From: Marinobacter sp. F4216
Lineage (GTDB): Bacteria > Pseudomonadota > Gammaproteobacteria > Pseudomonadales > Oleiphilaceae
Direction of reading: 5' to 3'
Assembly (NCBI RefSeq): GCF_019931195.1
Contig: NZ_JAIOUO010000002.1
Coordinates: forward strand, 434,001-498,000
Length of the DNA: 64,000 nt
Notes under the pieces: model-generated
What the model was told of the DNA's origin: nothing
The model's input: the letters and a program-made list of their open reading frames with translations, nothing else
The model's database searches: none
Made by a program: the position numbers and the translations under genes
Shown here: in pieces, positions 11,558-22,420 of the stretch
Layout of the letters: each line of letters starts with the position of its first letter
Numbering within the stretch: position 1 is the first letter of the stretch

Positions 11558-11791
11558 ATGAGTACAGTTGAAGAGCGCGTTAAGAAGATTGTTTGTGAAC
11601 AGTTGGGCGTGAAAGAGTCCGAAGTTCAGAACACCTCTTCGTTTGTAGAGGACCTTGGCGCTGACTCACTGGACACCGTTGAGCTGGTGATGGCTCTGGA
11701 AGAGGAATTCGAGACTGAAATTCCTGACGAAGAGGCCGAGAAGCTGGCGACGGTTCAGGACGCAATCGACTACATTGTCGCGCATACCTGA
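11558..11791 (+). CDS. acpP: Acyl carrier protein
   Basis: A 77-aa acidic protein with the phosphopantetheine attachment motif [15 protein letters not shown]; Ser37 carries the prosthetic group. GAGGA about 5 nt before the ATG at 11558 is a strong ribosome site, in keeping with very high expression. A rho-independent terminator follows 30 bp after the stop. Confidence 0.98.
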   Translation: MSTVEERVKKIVCEQLGVKESEVQNTSSFVEDLGADSLDTVELVMALEEEFETEIPDEEAEKLATVQDAIDYIVAHT

Positions 11792-11820
11792 TAGCTCGCA
11801 GCTCTACTGAAGCCAGGCAG

Positions 11821-11857
11821 AAGCCGTCCTTTCGTTAGACTAAAGGGCGGCTTTTTT
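11821..11857 (+). terminator. Rho-independent terminator after acpP
   Basis: AAGCCGTCCTTT (11821-11832) pairs with AAAGGGCGGCTT (11842-11853) with one G-T wobble, followed by a T run. It separates acpP from fabF and would allow a higher acpP transcript level than downstream genes. Confidence 0.85.
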
Positions 11858-11919
11858 ATTGCTTTGAAATCAGGTTCAATCAGTGCCCCACCCACATAGA
11901 ACTTCAGGTGAAACGGGTT

Positions 11920-13167
11920 ATGAGTAAACGACGGGTTGTCATCACCGGGCTGGGCATGTTGTCCCCGCTGGGAAATGACGTTGAGAGCTCCTGGGCAGGT
12001 ATTCAGGCCGGGCGAAGTGGCATCGGCATGATTGACCGCTTTGATGCCTCCGATTACAACACGCGCATTGGCGGTGCGATCAAGGATCTGGATCTGGAAC
12101 CATGGCTGTCGCCTAAGGATGCCAGAAAGCTGGATGCCTTTATTCATTACGGTCTTATCGCGGCACAGCAGGCCGTGGATGACAGCGGGTTGGGCGATTA
12201 CGATCAGCTCGATAAAGAGCGGGCGGGAATAGCAATTGGTTCCGGCATCGGTGGGCTGGAATTCATTGAAAAGAATGTCCTTAGTATGGACAAGTCCGGC
12301 CCCCGAAAGGTATCTCCGTTCTTCGTACCGGCTTCTGTCATCAATATGATCTCCGGTAACGCCGGGATACGGTTCGGCTTCAAAGGGCCGAATATTGCGA
12401 TCGTGACGGCCTGTACCACCGGTACCCACAATATTGGCTACGCAGCGCGAACCATTGCATACGGTGATGCGGATGTGATGCTCGCCGGTGGCTCGGAAAT
12501 GGCCACTACGCGCACGGGTATTGCTGCATTCTCTGCGGCCCGGGCGCTTTCCACCCGCAACGACGAGCCGGAGAAAGCCAGCCGACCCTGGGACAAGGAG
12601 CGCGATGGCTTTGTACTGAGTGATGGTGCCGGTGTTGTGGTCCTCGAAGAGCTGGAGCACGCGCGGAAGCGGGGCGCCACCATTTATGGGGAAGTTGCCG
12701 GTTTCGGTATGAGCGACGATGCACACCATATTACGGCACCTCCCGAGAACGGCGAGGGCGCTGCTCGTTCCATGCAGGGCGCGCTTCGTGACGCCGGTAT
12801 CTCGCCTGAGGATGTGGATTACATCAATGCCCATGGAACATCTACTCAGGTGGGCGATGTGGCCGAGGTGAAAGCGGTTAAGAGTGTGTTTGGTGATCAC
12901 GCTGGCAAACTTGCCATGAGCAGCACCAAATCGATGACAGGGCACTTGCTCGGTGCTGCCGGTGCGGTTGAAGGTATCTTCTCGGTGCTTGCCATCCGGG
13001 ACGGGGTGCTGCCTCCGACCATTAACCTCGACAATCCCGACGAGGGATGCGATCTGGATTTTGTCGCCAATCAGAGCCGCAAGGCGGATGTGCGGGTAGC
13101 GTTGTCTAATTCGTTTGGTTTCGGTGGAACCAACGGCACGTTGATTTTCAAACGCTACGAGGATTGA
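11920..13167 (+). CDS. fabF: 3-oxoacyl-[ACP] synthase II
   Basis: Condensing enzyme of fatty acid elongation, needed for long unsaturated acids at low temperature in E. coli. The 415-aa protein starts [18 protein letters not shown]. Catalytic Cys165 is in TACTTGTHN, the two His are in [11 protein letters not shown] and [10 protein letters not shown], and the glycine-rich [11 protein letters not shown] closes the domain. The ATG at 11920 has AGGTGA 8 nt upstream; an in-frame GTG at 11908 lies inside that ribosome site and is less likely. Confidence 0.96.
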   Translation: MSKRRVVITGLGMLSPLGNDVESSWAGIQAGRSGIGMIDRFDASDYNTRIGGAIKDLDLEPWLSPKDARKLDAFIHYGLIAAQQAVDDSGLGDYDQLDKERAGIAIGSGIGGLEFIEKNVLSMDKSGPRKVSPFFVPASVINMISGNAGIRFGFKGPNIAIVTACTTGTHNIGYAARTIAYGDADVMLAGGSEMATTRTGIAAFSAARALSTRNDEPEKASRPWDKERDGFVLSDGAGVVVLEELEHARKRGATIYGEVAGFGMSDDAHHITAPPENGEGAARSMQGALRDAGISPEDVDYINAHGTSTQVGDVAEVKAVKSVFGDHAGKLAMSSTKSMTGHLLGAAGAVEGIFSVLAIRDGVLPPTINLDNPDEGCDLDFVANQSRKADVRVALSNSFGFGGTNGTLIFKRYED

Positions 13168-13175
13168 CCTCGACG

Positions 13176-13994
13176 ATGCTCAAGCTGTTCTGGGCAGATG
13201 AGGGCGGCCTGCCGGCCAATGATCGTGGGCTTGCCTACGGCGACGGGCTGTTTGAAACCATCCGCATGCGGGGCCGGCAGGGTGTCCTGCTCGGCCGCCA
13301 TGTTGATCGTCTGACCCGGGATGCCGGCCGGCTTGGTATCCCGGTGTCGCGATCGGAGTTGGACAACATCTGCCGAGCGGCAGCCGAGCGCTACTCGGAC
13401 GCCTTCAAGGGCGATGGTTGGATCCTAAAGCTGATGCTCACCCGGGGGGCAGGGGGGCGTGGCTACCAGCCGGATGCCAAGAGTCAGCCCCATGTGCTGG
13501 CTTCGGCGTCGGCATTGCCGGCGCAACCTGATTCCGCCGGCGTTTGCGTTGACTTTTCCCCTGTAACACTCACTGTGAATCCTTTCCTGGCGGGCATGAA
13601 AACCCTGAATCGTCTCGAACAGGTGATGGCAGCCAGGGACATTCAGGGCGATCGGTTTGAAATGCTGATGCTCGATGGGCATGGCCACCTGATTGAAGGC
13701 ACCCGTACCAACCTTCTGGCCCGGTTTGATTCCGGCTGGGTTAGCCCACCCAAAGCCTCTTTGGCGGTCGCTGGTGTGCTGCGAGAATGGATTCTAGAGC
13801 GCCTGCGAACTCAGGGCGATTCTGTTGAGGAGCGTCATCTCGCGGCTTCCGATGTGTCAGGCCCGAAGTGCAGGGGACTGTTCCTGCTGAACAGTGTGTT
13901 GGGCGTGGTGCCGGTCAGTCAGGTTGCAGACCACCAGTTGCCAGTGTATAGCGGGCTTGCGACAATCTTCGACCCTAACGATCTACTGGAATAA
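13176..13994 (+). CDS. pabC: Aminodeoxychorismate lyase
   Basis: PLP enzyme that releases p-aminobenzoate from 4-amino-4-deoxychorismate in folate synthesis. The 272-aa protein shows class-IV aminotransferase motifs: DRGLAYGDGLFETIR near the N-terminus, the PLP-binding Lys in MKTLNRLEQV at about 141, and LIEGTRTNLL. The ATG at 13176 is preferred over a TTG at 13164, which overlaps the fabF stop without room for a ribosome site. It sits between fabF and mltG, as in E. coli and Pseudomonas. Confidence 0.94.
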   Translation: MLKLFWADEGGLPANDRGLAYGDGLFETIRMRGRQGVLLGRHVDRLTRDAGRLGIPVSRSELDNICRAAAERYSDAFKGDGWILKLMLTRGAGGRGYQPDAKSQPHVLASASALPAQPDSAGVCVDFSPVTLTVNPFLAGMKTLNRLEQVMAARDIQGDRFEMLMLDGHGHLIEGTRTNLLARFDSGWVSPPKASLAVAGVLREWILERLRTQGDSVEERHLAASDVSGPKCRGLFLLNSVLGVVPVSQVADHQLPVYSGLATIFDPNDLLE

Positions 13995-13999
13995 AGCTT

Positions 14000-15702
<1,703 letters not shown>

Positions 15703-15733
15703 TTTCAACCATATTCTCTGAATTTGGGGTTGC

Positions 15734-16522
15734 GTGACGTCTATGCTTGATGCCCAGTTGGTGAAATTGCCGGTTGCCGCTCAAAAGCACCACCATGAAC
15801 ATCATCAGGTGGTCGTAGGTGTCCAGGGTACCGCTGACCTTAATGTTGAAGGGACCGGTTCTCGCCTCGATACCTGGAATGCGTGCCTGGTACCGACGGA
15901 GGCGACCCATGATTACTGCGGTGACAGCCAGAATCACGTGCTTGTGATTAATCTGGATCCGCAACTGCCACAGCTCAGCTCTCCCGCTCACGGTGATTAC
16001 GAATCTCTCGCGCCATTATTCGAGCGTCCGCGAGCCCTGGTCATGGACAGCAAAATGCAGGGGCTGGTTCAGTTCGCCGCCGGGGAAATCGATCGTTCAC
16101 CCGCCAACATGCCCATGCAGCGGCATCTGGCAGCAAGCATACTGCACTGTATGGCCGATCGTCTCAGTGAAAACCGGGAGGCTCCGGTTCATCGCAAGGC
16201 CATACAGCCCGGCGCAATCCGACGATACATCCTCGAGAACCTGCATCGAAAAATCACCGTCAAGGACCTGGCGGGTGTTGCCTGCCTCAGTGTCAGTCGG
16301 TTTCATGAATTATTCCGGGCAGCGACCGGTGTGACTCCTCATCAGTTTATCCTGCAGACTCGCCTGGATCAGGCGACCAAGCTGCTGGTGTCCTCATCCC
16401 TTTCCGTTTCGGAAGTCAGCTATCACACGGGATTTTCATCCCACAGTGCATTAACGAATGCCCTGCGAAAGCAGCGGGGAACGACCCCGACAAAATTGCG
16501 ATTTGGTGAAAAAGCAGCCTGA
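15734..16522 (+). CDS. AraC/XylS-family transcriptional regulator, PruR-like
   Basis: The 262-aa protein has an N-terminal cupin-like sensor (about 10-90, with a His-rich stretch KHHHEHHQ) and a C-terminal AraC DNA-binding domain (about 155-258) with two helix-turn-helix units, including ITVKDLAGVACLSVSRFHELF and SVSEVSYHTGFSSHSALTNA. The start is GTG at 15734 with GGGG about 6 nt upstream, or ATG at 15743. It lies directly upstream of the proline symporter in the same direction. In Pseudomonas aeruginosa the AraC protein PruR sits next to and activates putA-putP, so a proline-responsive role is a reasonable inference; putA is not here. Confidence 0.85.
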   Translation: MTSMLDAQLVKLPVAAQKHHHEHHQVVVGVQGTADLNVEGTGSRLDTWNACLVPTEATHDYCGDSQNHVLVINLDPQLPQLSSPAHGDYESLAPLFERPRALVMDSKMQGLVQFAAGEIDRSPANMPMQRHLAASILHCMADRLSENREAPVHRKAIQPGAIRRYILENLHRKITVKDLAGVACLSVSRFHELFRAATGVTPHQFILQTRLDQATKLLVSSSLSVSEVSYHTGFSSHSALTNALRKQRGTTPTKLRFGEKAA

Positions 16523-16613
16523 TTCCGTGGGTTACCGGCTTTTGGGAAAATTTCGCAAAAGAATCGTAGGATTTTGTAACCCCCGGTTTTGCATGAGTCA
16601 GTAAGTTAGTCGG

Positions 16614-16629
16614 TCCTGAAACTTCAGGA
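16614..16629. promoter_or_regulatory. Perfect inverted repeat upstream of putP
   Basis: TCCTGAA-AC-TTCAGGA, 7-bp perfect arms with a 2-bp centre, in the 245-bp gap between the AraC gene and putP. There is no T run, so it is more like an operator than a terminator. Confidence 0.45.
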
Positions 16630-16767
16630 TGTCGGATACGCGTCACCCACGGGTGGCCGTTCTCTGGTTGTCCCTCTCGTCCTGTTTGTCACCAGGGCGC
16701 AGGCGGAGAGCCCTTGGAATGCCAACAAAAAACACAACCCAGACTAGCGCATGGGGAGAAAACCAAA

Positions 16768-18261
16768 ATGATTGGAAATAGTGTTGGAATAAGTATCACG
16801 TTTATCGCCTACATCTTGTTGATGCTGGGTGTTGGCTATGTGGCGTGGAAACGCACATCTAACTTGTCGGACTACATCCTCGGTGGCCGCAGTCTTGGTC
16901 CGATGCCTTCGGCGATCAGTGCCGGTGCGTCCGATATGAGTGGCTGGTTGCTGCTGGGCCTTCCGGGCTACGCCTATGCCGCCGGCTATGAGGCCATCTG
17001 GATTGCTGTTGGTCTTCTGGCAGGTACCTGGCTGAACTGGCTGTTTGTGGCCAGCCGCTTGCGTACCTACTCGCAGGCTGCCGGTGATTCCCTGACTCTG
17101 CCGTCCTATTTCGAGAACCGTTTTCACGATAACAGCCGCATCCTGCGGGTGGTTTGTGCCTTCTTCATTCTGATGTTTTTCCTGTTTTACACCAGCTCTG
17201 GCCTGGTTGCAGGCGGCAAGCTGTTTGAGACGGTGTTCGGCCTGGACTACACCGTGGCGGTTATCGTGGGCACCATTGCGGTGGTTTCCTACACCTTCTT
17301 CGGTGGTTTCCTGGCGGTTACCTGGACCGACGTTATTCAGGGCCTGCTGATGTTTGCTGCCTTGCTGCTGGTGCCCATCATGGCAATCAACGCCGATGGT
17401 GGCTGGGGCGCGGCGACCGCGGCCATGGAAGCCAAGAACCCCGAGTTCCTGGATGCCTGGACTGATACTGACGGTAATGCACTGGGTGTTCTGGCTATTT
17501 TGTCTCTGCTGGGCTGGGGTCTGGGCTACTTTGGTCAGCCCCACATCCTGGCGCGTTTCAAGGCGATCCGTAGCGAAGACGACGTACCGGCAGCCCGCCG
17601 CATTGCGGTTACCTGGAGTGGTTTTGGTCTGCTGGGCGCACTGCTGTGTGGCTTTGCGGCGATTGGCTATTTTGAAACCCCGCTGGAAGACGGTGAGCGT
17701 GCGTTTATGCTGCTGGTGGATGCCCTGTTCCACCCGGTCATCGCCGGTATCCTGCTGGCTGCGATCCTCGCGGCGATCATGAGTACTGCGGACTCCCAGC
17801 TACTGGTGTCCTCTTCAGCTTTGGCTGAAGACTTCTACAAGGCGCTGTTCCGCAAGGAGGCGTCCCAGGAAGAGCTGGTTTGGGTTGGGCGTCTTGCTGT
17901 GGTGGGTATTGCCATCATCGCCTGTATCCTCGGCCTGAATCCGGACAGTAAGGTTCTGGAGCTGGTGTCCTATGCCTGGGCAGGCTTTGGTGCTGCATTC
18001 GGTCCGGCGCTGATCCTGTCGCTGTTCTGGCGTGGCATGACTCGCAACGGCGCCCTGGCCGGTATCATTGTCGGTGGGGCGACCGTTGTGATCTGGGGCA
18101 ACATGTCCGGTGGTATCCTGGACCTGTACGAGATCATTCCGGGCTTCCTGTTCGCCACCATTGCGATCGTGGTTGTCTCCAAGTTTGGTGACGAGCCGCA
18201 TGCGAAGATCCTGGAAGGTTTTGATAAGGCCATCAAGGCCCGCTATCACAACCTGCCGTAA
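16768..18261 (+). CDS. putP: Sodium/proline symporter
   Basis: Inner-membrane Na+-coupled proline uptake, SSS family. The 497-aa protein has about 13 membrane helices and the PutP hallmarks LSDYILGGRSLGPMPSAISA, GASDMSGWLLLGLPG and ILAAIMSTADSQLLVSSSA. The ATG at 16768 is preceded by GGGGAG at a suitable distance; an in-frame start at 16714 lacks one. In marine bacteria it serves both nutrition and osmoprotection. A terminator follows. Confidence 0.95.
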   Translation: MIGNSVGISITFIAYILLMLGVGYVAWKRTSNLSDYILGGRSLGPMPSAISAGASDMSGWLLLGLPGYAYAAGYEAIWIAVGLLAGTWLNWLFVASRLRTYSQAAGDSLTLPSYFENRFHDNSRILRVVCAFFILMFFLFYTSSGLVAGGKLFETVFGLDYTVAVIVGTIAVVSYTFFGGFLAVTWTDVIQGLLMFAALLLVPIMAINADGGWGAATAAMEAKNPEFLDAWTDTDGNALGVLAILSLLGWGLGYFGQPHILARFKAIRSEDDVPAARRIAVTWSGFGLLGALLCGFAAIGYFETPLEDGERAFMLLVDALFHPVIAGILLAAILAAIMSTADSQLLVSSSALAEDFYKALFRKEASQEELVWVGRLAVVGIAIIACILGLNPDSKVLELVSYAWAGFGAAFGPALILSLFWRGMTRNGALAGIIVGGATVVIWGNMSGGILDLYEIIPGFLFATIAIVVVSKFGDEPHAKILEGFDKAIKARYHNLP

Positions 18262-18308
18262 GCGGTGGGACCGAGCCCGGTGACTACCGGGTTTCGGCCG
18301 CTAACCTT

Positions 18309-18342
18309 AAAAGCCCCCGTCAGCAATGGCGGGGGCTTTTTT
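18309..18342 (+). terminator. Rho-independent terminator after putP
   Basis: AAAAGCCCCCG (18309-18319) pairs with CGGGGGCTTTT (18330-18340), ending in a T run. Confidence 0.9.
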
Positions 18343-18392
18343 CTTGCCCGGCAACCCGGTGTTATACATAAGTCGAAGCCGTGACCTTGTGG

Positions 18393-18410
18393 CTGGCAGT
18401 CGTTTCGCCA
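18393..18410 (+). promoter_or_regulatory. Candidate sigma-54 promoter of the TAXI-TRAP operon
   Basis: CTGGCAGTCGTTTCGCCA has GG at 18395-18396 and GC at 18407-18408, exactly 10 bases between them, and TGGCA at -24. The -12 element (TTTCGCC) is less good than consensus. The start codon is about 70 bp downstream. Confidence 0.4.
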
Positions 18411-18478
18411 AACCGCTAACGTGATAAAGACGTAGGACGTGTCCCGAAATAACTATAACCATTTGAGGATTAAGGCTT

Positions 18479-19486
18479 ATGAATACCAAGAGTCTGAGCA
18501 GGACTGCTCTGGGGGTGGTCGCAGCCGCCGCCGTATCGTTTTCCTCCGGCCTTCAGGCCGAAGGCAATTACGTCATGGGTACCGCGACCACCGGCGGCAC
18601 TTACTACCCCGTTGGTGTGGCCATCTCCACCCTGGTGAAGGTCAAGCTGGAGCCGCAGACCAACATCTCGGTGTCGGCCATCAGCTCCGCCGGTTCCGGA
18701 GAAAATCTGAAACTCATGGACGAAGGCCAGATCCAGTTCGGCATCTTGCAGGGCCTCTACGGCGCTTACGCGTGGAACGGCACCGGTCCTGTAGCCAAGG
18801 CTTACAAGGACCTGCGCTCGGTCTCCATGCTGTGGCAAAACGTGGAGCATTTTGTGGTCCGCAACTCCATGGTTGAGTCCGGCACCATCTCCGATATGAC
18901 CAACCTGTACGATGAAAGCTTCTCCATCGGTGCCCGCAATTCCGGCACTGAAGGCTCTGGCCGCTTTATCCTGGGCAAGCTGGGGGTCGATCTCGAGCAG
19001 GTGGACCTTGCCTACCTGGGCTACGGCCCCAGTGCCGATGCCATGCAGAATGGCAACATTGACGGCATGAACATTCCGGCAGGTGTGCCGGCCTCGGCCG
19101 TGACCCGTGCCTACGCTAACCTGGCTGATGAGATCACCACCCTGGACTTCACCGCCGAGCAGCTGGCGGAGGTTAACAGTGACTTTGAGCTGTGGACCCC
19201 GTACACCATTCCGGCCGGCACCTATCCGAACCAGGACAAGGACATCAACACCATCGCCCAGCCCAACATTATGGCGGTCCGTGCGGATGTCTCCGAGGAG
19301 GATGTGTATCAGATCACCAAGACGATCTATGCCAACCTGCCGTTCCTGAACAACATCCATCCGGCCACCAAGGCGATGGCCCTGGAGAAGGCGATTACCG
19401 GCCTGCCCATGCCACTGCATCCGGGGGCTGCCCGTTTCTACCGTGAACAGGGCCTTGAGATCCCTGAGCGACTGATTGCGGAGTAA
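18479..19486 (+). CDS. TAXI-family TRAP transporter substrate-binding protein
   Basis: Periplasmic receptor for a tripartite ATP-independent transporter. The 335-aa protein has a signal peptide (basic start, hydrophobic core LGVVAAAAVSFSSGLQA, cleavage near residue 27-29) and the TAXI signature MGTATTGGTYYPVGVAI. Further family features are SSAGSGENLKLM and SIGARNSGTEGSGRFIL. GAGGA is upstream of the ATG. It is 2 bp from the permease gene. The ligand of TAXI receptors is usually unknown; glutamate or other organic acids are reported for a few. Confidence 0.93.
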   Translation: MNTKSLSRTALGVVAAAAVSFSSGLQAEGNYVMGTATTGGTYYPVGVAISTLVKVKLEPQTNISVSAISSAGSGENLKLMDEGQIQFGILQGLYGAYAWNGTGPVAKAYKDLRSVSMLWQNVEHFVVRNSMVESGTISDMTNLYDESFSIGARNSGTEGSGRFILGKLGVDLEQVDLAYLGYGPSADAMQNGNIDGMNIPAGVPASAVTRAYANLADEITTLDFTAEQLAEVNSDFELWTPYTIPAGTYPNQDKDINTIAQPNIMAVRADVSEEDVYQITKTIYANLPFLNNIHPATKAMALEKAITGLPMPLHPGAARFYREQGLEIPERLIAE

Positions 19487-19488
19487 TC

Positions 19489-21636
19489 GTGGCGGAGCCA
19501 TCAACGGGCGAACCTCTGTCTGAGGTTCGCGACGAAAGCGCGAGCGATGCCAGCGAGCGCCTTGATCACCGGCTGTTAGGGCCGGTGATTTTTGGTTTGG
19601 CCATCGCCACCTCGCTGATCCACCTGTATTTCAACACGGTGTCCACGCTATCGGAGCTGTGGACATCGGCGCTTCACTTTGGCCTGTTCGGTCTTATCTG
19701 TGCGTTAACCACGCCAATGCTGAAGGCGCGCTCGGTATCCGGCCAGCGGTTGGTGCTGGGTGTGGATGTGGTGCTCGGGCTGACCGCGCTGGCCTGTGCC
19801 GTCTACCTGATGCTGTTCGAGAACGCGTTGTATGAGCGTGGTGTGACCTTCAGCACCGCGGACTGGATTTTCTCCATTGCTGCCGTCTTGCTGATACTGG
19901 AATTCGCCCGCCGCACCGTGGGCTGGTTTATCCCGGTACTGTGTATTCTGGCGCTGTCCTATGTGGCCTGGTGGGGGCAATATGTGGACGGCATTTTCAA
20001 TTTCCCGGGCCTGACCTGGGAGACCGTCTTGTTCCGGTCCTACATCGGGGGGCAGGGCATGCTCGGGTCCATCGCCCGCATCTCCTGGACCTACGTTTTC
20101 ATGTTTATCCTGTTCGGGGCTTTCCTGGTGAAATCCGGTGCGGGGGATTTCATCATTGAACTGGCCCGCTGCGCGGCTGGCCGGTTTGTCGGGGGGCCGG
20201 GCTTTGTTGCCGTGTTCTCGTCCGGGTTGATGGGCTCGGTCTCAGGCTCCAGTGTCGCCAATACCGTGTCTACCGGCGTGATTACCATTCCTCTGATGCG
20301 CAAGGCCGGCTTTCCGCCGCGTTTCGCCGCAGGAGTCGAAGCTGCCGCTTCCACGGGTGGCCAGCTGATGCCACCGGTGATGGGGGCCGGGGCCTTTATC
20401 ATGGCGTCCTACACCCAGGTGTCCTACCTGACGATTATTTCGGTCGCGGCCTTGCCGGCACTGCTGTATTTCCTGTCGGTCGCTATGTTTGTTCGGATCG
20501 AGGCCAAGCGCAGCCACGCCATCAAACTGGAAGATGATGACGCGCCCACTTTGAAAGAGGTGCTCAAGGACGGCTGGCACTTTCTGTTGCCGCTGGTGGT
20601 CCTGGTGGCTGCCCTCGTCTACGGCTTCACGCCAACCTACGCGGCGGGCATTGCCATCCTGTCGGTGATTGTGGCGTCCAGGCTGTCCAGGCATCCGATG
20701 GGGCCTAAGGACATCCTGGACGCACTGGTTATGGGGGCCCGGAATATCACCACCACGGCCATTCTGCTGATCACCGTTGGTCTTATCGTGATGGTGGTGT
20801 CTACCACCGGTATCGGTAATACCTTCTCGATCATGATTACGGACTGGGCCGGAGGCAGCCTGCTGATCACCATCGTTCTGGTGGCGCTGGCGTCGCTGAT
20901 CCTTGGCATGGGTTTGCCGGTGACCGCAGCCTATATCGTGCTGGCGACGCTGTCTGCGCCGGCCATCTACAATCTGATTGCCCAGAGCCAGTTGCTGGAT
21001 ATGGTGATGAACGGCAACCTGCCGGAGCAGGCCAAGTCGATCTTCATGCTGGTGGCGCCGGACAAAATGGAGTTGCTGAATGCGCCGATGGACCGTGCCA
21101 CCGCCGAGCAATTGCTGGCGTCGGTGCCGGATACCTTCAGCAATCAGCTGCTGGAGCAGGCGCTGTCGCCGGCAATCCTGTCCATGGCACTGGTGGCGGC
21201 ACACATGATCATTTTCTGGCTGTCCCAGGATTCCAACGTGACGCCCCCGGTGTGCCTGACTGCCTTTGCCGCGGCGGCCATTGCCGGCACACCGCAGATG
21301 CGCACCGGTTTCACCGCCTGGAAGCTGGCCAAGGGGTTGTACATCGTGCCTCTGCTGTTCGCCTATTCCCCGTTGATTACCGGCGATTTTGACCAGATGT
21401 TGCAGGTGTTCTGCTTCGCGCTGCTGGGCATCTACGCCATCGTCGCCGGGCTGGAAGGCTACCTGGAGCATCCGCTCAACCCAGTGGTTCGGGTGCTGAT
21501 GTTCCCCATTGGTTTGCTTATGCTGTGGCCCCATGGTCAGGTCCTGCTGGACGTCACCGGTTTGGTGATTTTCATCATCGCGTTCGTGTGGAGCAGCCGC
21601 CAGAGTGGGCGACTGTCCCGGCCGGCCGTCACGTAA
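19489..21636 (+). CDS. TRAP transporter permease, fused small and large subunits (TAXI type)
   Basis: The 715-aa membrane protein, starting at GTG, joins the DctQ-like four-helix part (about 25-180) and the DctM-like large subunit (about 180-700), the usual fusion for TAXI systems. Visible family motifs include GSVSGSSVANTVSTGVITIPLM, GMGLPVTAAYIVLATL and VTPPVCLTAFAAAAIAGT. It would use a Na+ or H+ gradient with the receptor encoded upstream. It is followed 12 bp later by a TauE/SafE gene, with which it is probably cotranscribed. Confidence 0.94.
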   Translation: MAEPSTGEPLSEVRDESASDASERLDHRLLGPVIFGLAIATSLIHLYFNTVSTLSELWTSALHFGLFGLICALTTPMLKARSVSGQRLVLGVDVVLGLTALACAVYLMLFENALYERGVTFSTADWIFSIAAVLLILEFARRTVGWFIPVLCILALSYVAWWGQYVDGIFNFPGLTWETVLFRSYIGGQGMLGSIARISWTYVFMFILFGAFLVKSGAGDFIIELARCAAGRFVGGPGFVAVFSSGLMGSVSGSSVANTVSTGVITIPLMRKAGFPPRFAAGVEAAASTGGQLMPPVMGAGAFIMASYTQVSYLTIISVAALPALLYFLSVAMFVRIEAKRSHAIKLEDDDAPTLKEVLKDGWHFLLPLVVLVAALVYGFTPTYAAGIAILSVIVASRLSRHPMGPKDILDALVMGARNITTTAILLITVGLIVMVVSTTGIGNTFSIMITDWAGGSLLITIVLVALASLILGMGLPVTAAYIVLATLSAPAIYNLIAQSQLLDMVMNGNLPEQAKSIFMLVAPDKMELLNAPMDRATAEQLLASVPDTFSNQLLEQALSPAILSMALVAAHMIIFWLSQDSNVTPPVCLTAFAAAAIAGTPQMRTGFTAWKLAKGLYIVPLLFAYSPLITGDFDQMLQVFCFALLGIYAIVAGLEGYLEHPLNPVVRVLMFPIGLLMLWPHGQVLLDVTGLVIFIIAFVWSSRQSGRLSRPAVT

Positions 21637-21648
21637 CGGAACCCGACT

Positions 21649-22395
21649 ATGACCCTGATCGAGGTTCTGGCGCTGCTTGCGCTGGGTGGCATCGCCGGCT
21701 TCATCAATGTGCTGTCGGCGGGAGGCTCGATGCTGACGCTGCCACTGCTGATGTTCCTTGGGTTACCACCCCAGGTGGCGAACGGCACCAATCGGGTGGC
21801 GATTACCCTGCAGAGCATAACCGCCGTGGGCAGCTTCTACCGTATGGGCCACGGCAACCTGATGGTCAGTCTGTTCCTGGCGGTTCCGGCGATCCTGGGA
21901 TCGCTTCTGGGCGCCTGGGTTGCCACCTGGGTGCCGGACGCCGTGTTTGAGATGGTGCTGGTGTCGGCAATGATTGGCGCGTCGGTATTCATGCTGCTGC
22001 CTCAGCCATCCCTGAATACCCGACCTTTGACCACCGAGCGGCTGAGCCCTGCCATCTACCTGGCGATGTTTTTCGTGGGTATGTATGGCGGCTTCATCCA
22101 GGTGGGGGTTGGGGTGCTGTTCATCGTGGTGCTTTACCACATGCTGAAGATCGACCTGCGCCAGGTAAACGTGCTCAAGGTGTCCATCGTGCTGCCGTTT
22201 ACCTTCGCTGCGCTGCTGGTATTCGCCTTTAACGACCAGGTGCGTTGGAGCGTGGGGCTGACCCTCGCCGTTGGCAATGTCACCGGTGCCTTTGTGGCTA
22301 CCCGGGTCAATATGAGCAAGCAGGGCGCGCGCTGGGTCAAGGCCATTACTCTGGTCATGGTGGTGGCCATTCTACTGCGACTGATTCTGTACTGA
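21649..22395 (+). CDS. TauE/SafE (UPF0721) family membrane transporter
   Basis: The 248-aa protein has about eight hydrophobic helices in two related halves, with the family pattern GGIAGFINVLSAGGSMLTLP near the start and its repeat GMYGGFIQVGVGVLFIVVLY at about 146. Members move sulfite, sulfoacetate or other anions. Its position directly behind the TRAP genes suggests that it exports a product of the same substrate, but the sequence does not tell which. Confidence 0.88.
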   Translation: MTLIEVLALLALGGIAGFINVLSAGGSMLTLPLLMFLGLPPQVANGTNRVAITLQSITAVGSFYRMGHGNLMVSLFLAVPAILGSLLGAWVATWVPDAVFEMVLVSAMIGASVFMLLPQPSLNTRPLTTERLSPAIYLAMFFVGMYGGFIQVGVGVLFIVVLYHMLKIDLRQVNVLKVSIVLPFTFAALLVFAFNDQVRWSVGLTLAVGNVTGAFVATRVNMSKQGARWVKAITLVMVVAILLRLILY

Positions 22396-22420
22396 TGTTC
22401 GACGAGTGAGGTGTATAACA

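Noticed and set aside
20242..21534. 430-codon frame opposite the TRAP permease
   Set aside because: Very His/Gln/Arg-rich, the expected complement of a GC-rich membrane protein gene.
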